Below, piece after piece: positions 1 to 7,047 of a DNA stretch of 7,047 nucleotides. Position 1 is the first letter of the stretch, and each line of letters starts with the position of its first letter. Position numbers and translations under genes: made by a program. Origin of the DNA: Gammaproteobacteria bacterium (GTDB taxonomy: Bacteria > Pseudomonadota > Gammaproteobacteria > SURF-13); NCBI GenBank assembly GCA_023487615.1, contig JAMDBH010000016.1, positions 1 through 7,047 on the forward strand, given 5' to 3'. Below the pieces are notes generated by a model. It was not told where the DNA came from. It saw nothing but the letters and a program-made list of their open reading frames with translations, and searched no databases.

Positions 1-1
1 C

Positions 2-649
2 ACTCACTACGAGGTGTTGATCCGCATGCTGGGCGACGAGGGTCAACTGATCGAGCCCGCCAATTTCATTCCGATCGCCGAGCGGATGGGACTGATTCAG
101 GAAGTTGATTTCTGGGTCATCGGCGCCGCGCTGGACTGGCTGCACAACCTGCCCGCGCACCTCTCGCATCTCGCCGTCAACATCAATCTCTCCACCCAGG
201 GCCTGGCCGACCCGGCCCTGCTCCCGCTGCTGCGCGACAAGCTGCGCGTCACCGGGGTGGATGCGCGGCGCATCACCTTTGAGATCACCGAGACCGCGGC
301 GATCGCCAACATCGGCCAGACCCGCAAGGTGGTGGAGCAGATCCGCGCGCTGGGCTGCCAGTTCGCCCTGGACGACTTCGGCGCCGGGTTTAACTCATAC
401 AATTACCTCAAGCACTTCCCCGTGGACTACCTCAAAATTGACGGCATCTTCATAGTCAATCTCGTGAACGACCCGGTGGATCAAGCACTGGTGAAGTCCA
501 TGATCGAGATCGCCCACACCCTGGGCAAGAAGACCGTCGCAGAATTCGTAGAGACGGCCGAGGCGCTGAAGTTGCTGAAGGAATACGGCGTGGATTACGC
601 CCAGGGACATTATCTCGGCAAACCGCAGGCGGCGTTGGTGCGGTATTAA
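2..649 (+). CDS. EAL-domain c-di-GMP phosphodiesterase, C-terminal part (5' end outside window)
   Basis: The frame is open from the first base, so the gene begins upstream; 215 residues are visible, almost a whole EAL domain. EAL domains hydrolyse cyclic di-GMP to pGpG in the cytoplasm and lower this second messenger. Numbering from the first visible residue, the signature appears as EVL (4-6) followed by IR. The other usual metal- and substrate-binding positions are present: N in VNINLS (about 60-62), EITE (94-97), the DDFGAG loop (D124, D125), KIDG (K145), VAEFVE (E181) and YAQGH (Q202). All expected catalytic residues are therefore there, and an active enzyme is likely (inference). Whether a GGDEF, PAS or membrane sensor part precedes it cannot be seen. 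It converges on pgi, with 46 bp between the stops and no clear terminator there. Confidence 0.93.
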   Translation, partial: THYEVLIRMLGDEGQLIEPANFIPIAERMGLIQEVDFWVIGAALDWLHNLPAHLSHLAVNINLSTQGLADPALLPLLRDKLRVTGVDARRITFEITETAAIANIGQTRKVVEQIRALGCQFALDDFGAGFNSYNYLKHFPVDYLKIDGIFIVNLVNDPVDQALVKSMIEIAHTLGKKTVAEFVETAEALKLLKEYGVDYAQGHYLGKPQAALVRY

Positions 650-695
650 ATCGAGATCGAATTTGTGATGTGCGACAACCTGCTGCCTTGTAGAT

Positions 696-2348
<1,653 letters not shown>

Positions 2349-3857
2349 CTAATAAACACACACATCACCGCTGACATCACCCCCCAGGCTTATCTCATTG
2401 CGCCAGCATTGATATTCGCGCTCGAACAGCCGGTTGGCTTCGGCGGGACCCCATGTGCCGGCCGGATAGGTGTGAATGAAATCACGCTCCATGGACCAGG
2501 TCTTCAAAATCGGGTCCACTACCTTCCAGGCCCAGCGCACTTCGTCATAGCGCAGGAACAGCGAGTGATCGCCTTCAATCACATCCAGCAATAAGGCTTC
2601 ATAGGCGTCGAGTTGGGCCTCGAATTCTTCACGATAACTGGCATCGAGACTCACGGTGCGGGTGTGCATCTTGAGTCCCGGCAGTTTGGTTTGAATCTCG
2701 ACGCGCAGGCATTCTTCAGGCTGTATACCGAGCAAGATCCAGTTGGGGCGCAATTGCTCCGTCACGGCCTCGCGGAATAACTGCTGCGGCGCATGTTTGA
2801 AGCGGATGGCGATATAGGAGGTCGGCTTGGCCATGCGCTTGCCGGTGCGCACATAAAACGGCACGTTGCGCCAACGCCAATTGTCGATGTAGAACTTGAT
2901 CGCCGCATAACTCTCCGTGGTGCTGTTCGGCGCGACGCCTTTTTCATCGAGGTAACCGGCGACCTTTTGGCCGTCTACTGTGCCGCGCCCGTATTGGGCA
3001 CGAAAGGCATGGGCATGTACGGCGCTCTGCGGGATGGGCCGGATGGATTTCAACACCTTCACCTTCTCGTCGCGCAGCGACTCGGCATCCATGTTGGCCG
3101 GCGGCTCCATGGCGACTAAGGTCAACATCTGCAGCAGATGGCTTTGCAGCATGTCGCGCAGCGCGCCCGCGCCGTCGTAATAATCCGCGCGCCCGGCGAT
3201 GCCTTGGGTTTCGGAATGGGTGATCTGTACGTGGTCAATGTAATTACGGTTCCACAACGGCTCCAGCATGATATTGGCAAAGCGGAACACCAGCACATTC
3301 TGCACCGTGCCCTTGCCGAGATAGTGGTCGATACGAAAGATCTGTTGCTCGGAGAAATGCCGGTGTAGGCGCTCTTCCAGGGTCTGGGCGCTCTCCACGT
3401 CATAGCCAAAAGGTTTTTCGATGACCAGCCGCCGCCAGCCGCCATCCTCTTGAGGCAGGCCGGCGTCGGCCAGATGCTGGCTCACCGTCGAAAATTCGGC
3501 CGGACGGATGGCCATGTAAAACACCACATTGCCCGGGAAATGGTCGGCGGACGTGAGCGTTTTTTTCAGGCGATGATAGGACTCGACATCCTCGAGATCG
3601 CCGTGAAAATAATGCAATCGTGTACAGAAGTGGGCAAACACCTGCTCATCCAGCCCTTTCCGGACGCGGGTCTTTAACAAGGCGGCCACTTCGTCGCGCC
3701 ATTGCTCGGTGGTCCACTCGCGCCGCCCGAAGCCCATGATCACCATGCCTTCAGGCAGACGTGCAGCCTGTTCGAGATGGTACAAGGCCGGCAATAATTT
3801 ATTCTGGGAAAGGTTGCCGGTCGCGCCGAAGATGACAAAGGTGCAAGGTTCAATCAT
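2349..3857 (-). CDS. zwf: Glucose-6-phosphate 1-dehydrogenase
   Basis: Oxidises glucose-6-phosphate to 6-phosphogluconolactone with reduction of NADP(+), the entry step of the oxidative pentose phosphate pathway. The protein has 502 residues (E. coli about 491). Motifs: nucleotide-binding GATGNL (11-16), R45/R46 after the second strand, where the 2'-phosphate of NADP is usually held, EKPFG (147-151, K148), the active site RIDHYLGK (175-182, D177, H178, K182), catalytic H240 in [16 protein letters not shown] (262-270), and the C-terminal AGTWGP (466-471). ATG 3857 was chosen because [16 protein letters not shown] is the family N-terminus and AGGA (3864-3867) lies 6 nt upstream. The frame stays open to 4064, but that part only translates palindromic repeat. 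Oddities: G183 replaces the residue that usually follows DHYLGK, and a 14-residue tail extends past the point where E. coli Zwf ends. The stop is 12 nt before pgi. Confidence 0.97.
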   Translation of the reverse strand: MIEPCTFVIFGATGNLSQNKLLPALYHLEQAARLPEGMVIMGFGRREWTTEQWRDEVAALLKTRVRKGLDEQVFAHFCTRLHYFHGDLEDVESYHRLKKTLTSADHFPGNVVFYMAIRPAEFSTVSQHLADAGLPQEDGGWRRLVIEKPFGYDVESAQTLEERLHRHFSEQQIFRIDHYLGKGTVQNVLVFRFANIMLEPLWNRNYIDHVQITHSETQGIAGRADYYDGAGALRDMLQSHLLQMLTLVAMEPPANMDAESLRDEKVKVLKSIRPIPQSAVHAHAFRAQYGRGTVDGQKVAGYLDEKGVAPNSTTESYAAIKFYIDNWRWRNVPFYVRTGKRMAKPTSYIAIRFKHAPQQLFREAVTEQLRPNWILLGIQPEECLRVEIQTKLPGLKMHTRTVSLDASYREEFEAQLDAYEALLLDVIEGDHSLFLRYDEVRWAWKVVDPILKTWSMERDFIHTYPAGTWGPAEANRLFEREYQCWRNEISLGGDVSGDVCVY

Positions 3858-3917
3858 ATCGAATCCTTTCCTGCTCCCAAAGTGAACAAGTTCGCGCGCA
3901 GCGCGCAACGGCTCGCC

Positions 3918-4010
3918 TCCCTCTCCCTCCGGGAGAGGGAATGAGGGTGAGGGGGGAGCAGGACGCAAGAACGCCCTCTCCCCTCGGGAGAGGGCGGGGT
4001 GAGGGAGACG
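3918..4010. repeat. Tandem pair of REP-like palindromes in the gnd-zwf gap
   Basis: Two copies of the same palindromic unit lie in direct orientation. Copy 1 is a 10-bp stem at 3918-3927/3931-3940 with loop TCC. Copy 2 is a 10-bp stem at 3973-3982/3986-3995 with loop CTC. Both contain CCCTCTCCC and GGGAGAGGG, and each is followed by a GAGGGTGAGGG-like or GGGGTGAGGG tail. This type of GC-rich CCCTCTCCC/GGGAGAGGG repeat is widespread between genes of proteobacteria (recalled, not searched). In the operon transcript both would form strong hairpins between gnd and zwf, where they could protect upstream mRNA or change the gnd:zwf ratio (inference). Neither hairpin is followed by a T-tract, so they are not typical intrinsic terminators. 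Confidence 0.85.
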
Positions 4011-4026
4011 GAGAGTTGCACGGGTT

Positions 4027-4959
4027 TCATTTTTTATCCTTCGTGTGCGAGGCATGGCCGCCAAAGGCGTTACGCATCAGCGACAGCAGGCGATAACCAT
4101 AACCGCTGTCGCGGCTTGCAAAGCGCATTTGCAGAGCAAGCGTCATGACCGGGGTGGCGATGCCTTGATCCACGCCCTCGATGGCGGTCCAGCGCCCTTC
4201 GCCGGAGTCGTCCACCTTGGCTGAAAATTGCTCCAGGAATTGATCGGCGCTCTGCGTACCTTTGCTGTTCAAGGCCTCGGCCGTGAGATCGAGCAGCCAA
4301 CTGCGCACGACGGAACTGTGGCGCCACAACTCGGTGATCTGCGCAAGATCGAGATTAAACTCCTGTTTGCCGTGCAGCAAGGACAATCCTTCTGTAAAGG
4401 CCTGCATCATCCCATATTCGATGCCGTTGTGTATCATCTTGGTGAAGTGCCCGGCGCCGACAGGACCGACGTGAGCCCAACCCCGATCGGGCGCGGGGGC
4501 GAGCACTTTTAGCACCGGCTCCAGCACGGCGGCAGTCTCTTTGCTGCCGCCCACCATCAGGCAGTAGCCGTTTTGCAATCCCCAGACGCCGCCCGAGGTA
4601 CCGGCGTCCATAAATCCAATGCCGTGCCCGGCTAGCAGTGCGCCGCGCCGTTCGCTGTCGTGGTAATTCGAATTGCCGCCGTCCACGATGATGTCGCCCC
4701 GCGTCAATTGCGGAATCAATTCCTCTATCATCTGTTCGGTAGGTGCGCCGCTCGGCAGCATCAGCCACAGGACACGCGGGGTTTTGAGTTGGGCAATCAC
4801 CTCCGCGGGAGAAAGTGCCGCGATCAAACCCTCCTCGCGCGCGAGTTGTTGGGTGATCTCAGCCGAGCGGTTGAAACCGGCGACCTCGATGCCGCCCCGG
4901 CACAAGCGTCGCGCCATGTTTGCGCCCATCTTGCCCAGACCAATCAGTGCTATTCTCAT
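4027..4959 (-). CDS. gnd: 6-Phosphogluconate dehydrogenase, decarboxylating, short form
   Basis: Oxidatively decarboxylates 6-phosphogluconate to ribulose-5-phosphate and CO2, the last oxidative step of the pentose phosphate pathway. The 310 residues fit the short Gnd class (about 300) rather than the 468-residue E. coli type, which has a longer helical C-terminal domain. Motifs: Rossmann loop [13 protein letters not shown] (7-19), FNRS after the second strand (29-32), [11 protein letters not shown] (92-102), DAGTSGG (118-124), and the catalytic helix [16 protein letters not shown] (168-183) with K174, N178 and E181. ATG 4959 is preferred: GAGGA (4967-4971) lies 7 nt upstream and the protein then begins directly with the Rossmann strand. 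An in-frame ATG at 4980 and longer extensions to 5265 would run through the hairpin element. It is first in the operon; zwf follows after a 169-bp gap. The NRS triplet suggests NADP(+) use (inference). Confidence 0.95.
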   Translation of the reverse strand: MRIALIGLGKMGANMARRLCRGGIEVAGFNRSAEITQQLAREEGLIAALSPAEVIAQLKTPRVLWLMLPSGAPTEQMIEELIPQLTRGDIIVDGGNSNYHDSERRGALLAGHGIGFMDAGTSGGVWGLQNGYCLMVGGSKETAAVLEPVLKVLAPAPDRGWAHVGPVGAGHFTKMIHNGIEYGMMQAFTEGLSLLHGKQEFNLDLAQITELWRHSSVVRSWLLDLTAEALNSKGTQSADQFLEQFSAKVDDSGEGRWTAIEGVDQGIATPVMTLALQMRFASRDSGYGYRLLSLMRNAFGGHASHTKDKK

Positions 4960-4978
4960 GACCGCTTCCTCGCTTTTC

Positions 4979-5008
4979 ATTATAGTTGTGTTAGCAGGCT
5001 GTTGAAAA
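4979..5008 (-). promoter_or_regulatory. Candidate sigma-70 promoter for gnd-zwf-pgi, partly inside the repeat element
   Basis: On the minus strand a perfect TATAAT (4979-4984) is preceded, after an 18-bp spacer, by TTTTCA (5003-5008), which matches TTGACA at 4 of 6 positions. The -35 lies in the left terminal repeat of the hairpin element and the -10 just outside its core. Transcription would start near 4971-4974. That leaves a leader of only about 12-15 nt before the gnd ATG, with the ribosome site GAGGA at its 5' end. Such a short leader is the main doubt; the true start could lie further upstream. Confidence 0.45.
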
Positions 5009-5146
5009 ACAGCCTGCGTGCAGCCCACGGATGGGCTGCCATTTTTCAAACACGCTGTATGTGTTTGAAAAATGAAACAAAGCAAAAACCGCACTTTTTG
5101 CTTTGTGTGTTGGAAAAGCCCATGGAAGGGCTTTTTCAACATCCTG
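4995..5146. mobile_element. MITE-like non-coding element of five stacked hairpins with terminal inverted repeats
   Basis: Terminal inverted repeats are CAGGCTGTTGAAAAA at 4995-5009 and the complement of CAGGATGTTGAAAAA at 5132-5146 (14 of 15 match). Weaker similarity continues outward to 4979 and 5162. The interior is almost wholly paired: H1 4994-5017 (10-bp perfect stem, GAAA loop), H2 5020-5039 (8 bp, 4-nt loop), H3 5040-5074 (14 bp perfect, 7-nt loop), H4 5077-5106 (12 bp perfect, 6-nt loop), H5 5109-5140 (13 bp with one mismatch, 6-nt loop). There is no transposase and no recognisable coding function, although several reading frames pass through it without stops. A clear target-site duplication was not found. 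It separates the divergent genes gnd and glgA. It could be a transposase-dependent miniature element or a REP/BIME-like repeat. Confidence 0.75.
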
Positions 5147-5162
5147 TTGGCAAACCAATAAT
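5133..5162 (+). promoter_or_regulatory. Candidate sigma-70 promoter for glgA, mirror image of the gnd one
   Basis: On the plus strand TTTTCA (5133-5138), in the right terminal repeat, is followed after 18 bp by AATAAT (5157-5162), 5 of 6 to TATAAT. The expected start is near 5169, giving a leader of about 63 nt. An overlapping alternative is TTGGCA (5147-5152) with GATAAT (5168-5173), but its spacing of 15 bp is short. A TATAAA at 5200-5205 has no good -35 partner. The glgA ATG has only a weak ribosome site. Confidence 0.35.
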
Positions 5163-5231
5163 AAGGCGATAATTGTGCCAACCTCGTACAGAATAGCTTT
5201 ATAAAGAAATACTTTCGCAGCAAAATAGGCC

Positions 5232-6719
5232 ATGCACAAGATTCTCTTCGCAGCCAGCGAGGCACACCCGCTCATAAAGACCGGCGGCCTGGGCGACGTC
5301 GCCGGCAGTCTGCCCATCGCGCTGAGCGAACTCGGTCAGGATGTCCGGCTGGTGTTACCCGCCTACCGTGAGGCTGTGGCTCGCGCCGAGGGGTTTCAGG
5401 TCATTGCCGCCTTACAATGCGCCGACACGGCGGTGCGCATACTAGAAAGTCAACTTCCCGACAGTCCGGTCCCGGTCTGGCTGGTGGATGCACCTCACTA
5501 CTTTGATCGGCCGGGCGGGCCCTATGCAGACCCCGATGGCCGCGACTGGCCGGACAACGCTGCGCGCTTTGCCTTGTTCGCGCGCGCCGTGACCGCCCTC
5601 GCGCTCGGCCGGGCGGGCCTCAATTGGCAGCCCGATCTGGTGCACTGTAACGACTGGCAGACCGGCCTCATCCCCGCCCTGCTGGCCCGTGAAACCAGCC
5701 GCCCCGCGACCGTTTTCACTCTACATAACCTCGCCTACCAGGGCTTGTTCGCGCGGGAGATTTTTGAATTACTCGATCTGCCCAGTGAGCTATGGAGCCC
5801 CGAGGCCATGGAGTTTCATGGGCAGTTTTCCTTCATCAAGGGTGGGCTGGTGTACGCCGACCGTCTTACCACGGTGAGCCCCACCTATGCTGAGGAGATA
5901 CGCACTCCGGCGCTGGGTTATGGTTTTGAAGGGCTGCTCAATCACCGCGGCCATGACCTTACCGGCATCCTCAACGGCGCCGACTACGCCGTGTGGGAGC
6001 CTTCCCGCTTGCCTTTTATCGTAAAAAATTATGACTCCAGGACCATACATCTCAAGGCGCTCAACAAGGCCGATCTGCAACGGCGCTTCGAGTTACCGGT
6101 GCTGAAAGACGTGCCGCTGATCGGCATGATCGGGCGGCTGGTGGAGCAAAAAGGTGTGGATCTGCTGTTGGCCATCCTCCCGCAATTGCTCCGTCATCCC
6201 TTGCAATTAGTTCTGCTCGGCAGCGGCGAAGACAACCTCGAACAAGCCTTGCAAGACTGGGCGAAGGCCCGCCCGGAGCGTATCGGCGTGCATCTCGGCT
6301 ACAGCGAACCGCTGGCGCATCGCATCGAGGCGGGGGCCGACATGTTCCTCATGCCTTCGCGCTTCGAGCCGTGCGGACTGAATCAAATGTACAGTTTGCG
6401 CTATGGAACGGTACCCATCGTCCGCCGCACCGGCGGCCTCGCCGATACAGTGGTGGACGTCAGTGAGGAGACGCTGGCTGCAGGCACCGCCACCGGGTTC
6501 GTATTCGATGCCTCCAGCGCCCGCTCACTCCTGGCCGCCTTGGTACGCGCCCTCAGCCTGTTCACGCAAACCCCGCGCTGGCAGCGCCTGGTCAAGACCG
6601 GAATGGCACAGGACTTCAGTTGGCAAAAGAGCGCGCGTCAGTATCTTGATCTATATGATGAGACTCTGCATCAACGCACTGTTGGATTGAGCCGCACCCA
6701 AGAACTTATCCGTAAATAA
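5232..6719 (+). CDS. glgA: Glycogen synthase (ADP-glucose:glycogen glucosyltransferase)
   Basis: GT5-family enzyme that transfers glucose from ADP-glucose to the growing alpha-1,4-glucan in bacterial glycogen synthesis. The 495 residues compare with 477 in E. coli. Motifs: KTGGLGDVAGSLP (16-28; K16 contacts ADP-glucose), DLVHCNDWQTGL (135-146), FTLHNLAYQG (162-171, H165), TTVSPTYAEEI (213-223), GRLVEQKG (301-308; R302 and K307 hold the phosphates), PSRFEPCGLNQ (375-385, with E379 and C381) and RRTGGLADTV (398-407). All key residues are present, so it should be active. The start is the ATG that gives the typical short N-terminal strand before KTGGL; the AGG just upstream is too close to be a good ribosome site. 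It is transcribed away from gnd. No glgB, glgC or glgP lies beside it in the window, and a spacer rich in imperfect repeats follows its stop. Confidence 0.97.
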   Translation: MHKILFAASEAHPLIKTGGLGDVAGSLPIALSELGQDVRLVLPAYREAVARAEGFQVIAALQCADTAVRILESQLPDSPVPVWLVDAPHYFDRPGGPYADPDGRDWPDNAARFALFARAVTALALGRAGLNWQPDLVHCNDWQTGLIPALLARETSRPATVFTLHNLAYQGLFAREIFELLDLPSELWSPEAMEFHGQFSFIKGGLVYADRLTTVSPTYAEEIRTPALGYGFEGLLNHRGHDLTGILNGADYAVWEPSRLPFIVKNYDSRTIHLKALNKADLQRRFELPVLKDVPLIGMIGRLVEQKGVDLLLAILPQLLRHPLQLVLLGSGEDNLEQALQDWAKARPERIGVHLGYSEPLAHRIEAGADMFLMPSRFEPCGLNQMYSLRYGTVPIVRRTGGLADTVVDVSEETLAAGTATGFVFDASSARSLLAALVRALSLFTQTPRWQRLVKTGMAQDFSWQKSARQYLDLYDETLHQRTVGLSRTQELIRK

Positions 6720-6815
6720 TTTACCGCAGAGAGCGCAGAGGAATACTCAAGAAGGATTTGTTTCTCCTCCGCGTCTTCCGCGGTGAAGCTTTTTCACCGC
6801 AAGGGACACAGGGGA
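6720..6815. repeat. Three diverged copies of an ACCGC-AGAGG repeat, with a perfect hairpin
   Basis: A motif of about 23 bp occurs three times in alternating orientation: 6720-6742 (+), 6765-6787 (-) and 6793-6815 (+). Each has ACCGC at one end and a purine-rich GAGG or GGGG block. By eye, copy 1 and the reverse complement of copy 2 agree at 17 of 23 positions, and the reverse complement of copy 2 and copy 3 at 16 of 23. Copies 2 and 3 form a perfect 8-bp hairpin (6780-6787/6793-6800, loop GCTTT); copies 1 and 2 form a longer imperfect one. It lies one base after the glgA stop and could protect the 3' end of the transcript. No T-tract follows on either strand, so it is not a typical terminator. 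The ACCGCAGAG type resembles a dispersed proteobacterial repeat (recalled, not searched). Confidence 0.65.
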
Positions 6816-6852
6816 ACTATTTATGGATATGCTCTAAGTGGTTAGCAGGCTG

Positions 6853-7047
6853 CTAGTGCGACTTCTCCTGCTCCTCGCTGGTACACACCCAATAACCGCT
6901 GCGTGTCTGCTTGGCCTTATACATCGAACGGTCCGCACACCGCATCAGGCTCCCGATATCTGCGCCGTGTTCAGGCCAGAGAGCAATCCCGATACTAATG
7001 CTGGTCTTGAGAATCAAACCTGTAATGACAAACTTCACTTCCAATGC
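6853..7047 (-). CDS. GGDEF-domain protein (probable diguanylate cyclase), C-terminal end
   Basis: The minus-strand frame is open to the window edge and stops with TAG at 6853. The 64 visible codons contain the last third of a GGDEF domain: SISIGIALWPEHGAD (the conserved SIGIA strand), then LMRCADRSMYKAKQTRSGY, matching the usual LL-ADxAMYxAK-GRN-Y ending. GGDEF domains make cyclic di-GMP from two GTP. The catalytic GGDEF loop and any sensor domain lie outside the window, so activity cannot be judged. The end after the conserved Y/W is short (VCTSEEQEKSH), so no EAL domain follows in this protein. It converges on glgA, 133 bp apart. A 5-bp stem (6843-6847/6851-6855) overlaps its stop codon. 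Confidence 0.92.
   Translation of the reverse strand, partial: ALEVKFVITGLILKTSISIGIALWPEHGADIGSLMRCADRSMYKAKQTRSGYWVCTSEEQEKSH

Noticed and set aside
650..695. Terminator between the convergent EAL gene and pgi
   Set aside because: No stable stem with a T-tract could be found in the 46 bp.
2793..3119. Open frames antisense to zwf
   Set aside because: They are shadows of the zwf coding sequence with no recognisable protein family.
3858..4064. N-terminal extension of Zwf to a 571-residue protein
   Set aside because: The added residues only translate REP-like palindromes and the end of gnd. The family N-terminus and a good ribosome site mark the start at 3857.
4960..5265. N-terminal extension of Gnd to a 412-residue protein
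   Set aside because: It runs through the hairpin element and into glgA. Gnd begins normally at 4959 with a ribosome site 7 nt upstream.
4660..5317. Open frames passing through the hairpin element on both strands
   Set aside because: The element lacks stops in several frames because of its palindromic sequence. The translations show no domain and have no start signals.
6780..6800. Intrinsic terminator for glgA or the GGDEF gene
   Set aside because: The 8-bp hairpin is perfect, but no T-tract follows on either strand; the five Ts lie in the loop and stem.

Overview
The window looks like chromosomal DNA of a proteobacterium, probably a gammaproteobacterium or a close betaproteobacterial relative. 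This rests on the E. coli-like Pgi, Zwf and GlgA proteins, moderately high GC, dispersed palindromic repeats of proteobacterial type, and GGDEF/EAL signalling genes. The species cannot be named from the sequence alone.

Layout, left to right. Positions 2-649 (+) are the C-terminal end of an EAL-domain c-di-GMP phosphodiesterase. Positions 696-4959 (-) hold a three-gene carbohydrate operon read right to left: gnd (short-form 6-phosphogluconate dehydrogenase), zwf (glucose-6-phosphate dehydrogenase) and pgi (glucose-6-phosphate isomerase). A pair of REP-like palindromes lies in the gnd-zwf gap, and zwf and pgi are only 12 nt apart. Positions 4960-5231 are the divergent control region between gnd and glgA. 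Positions 5232-6719 (+) are glgA (glycogen synthase). Positions 6720-6852 are a repeat-rich spacer. Positions 6853-7047 (-) are the C-terminal end of a GGDEF (diguanylate cyclase-type) gene. No tRNA, rRNA, CRISPR array or transposase gene was seen.

The genes meet at glucose-6-phosphate. Zwf and Gnd oxidise it towards ribulose-5-phosphate with NAD(P)H production, Pgi interconverts it with fructose-6-phosphate, and GlgA stores glucose as glycogen from ADP-glucose. No 6-phosphogluconolactonase gene lies in the cluster.

The most unusual feature is the gnd-glgA spacer. It holds a MITE-like element of about 150-185 bp made almost entirely of five back-to-back hairpins and bounded by near-perfect terminal inverted repeats. 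On both sides the terminal repeat supplies TTTTCA, and 18 bp further out lies a -10-like hexamer (TATAAT towards gnd, AATAAT towards glgA). The element may therefore act as a mirrored pair of outward promoters for the two divergent pathways. This is an inference from sequence that needs transcript mapping.
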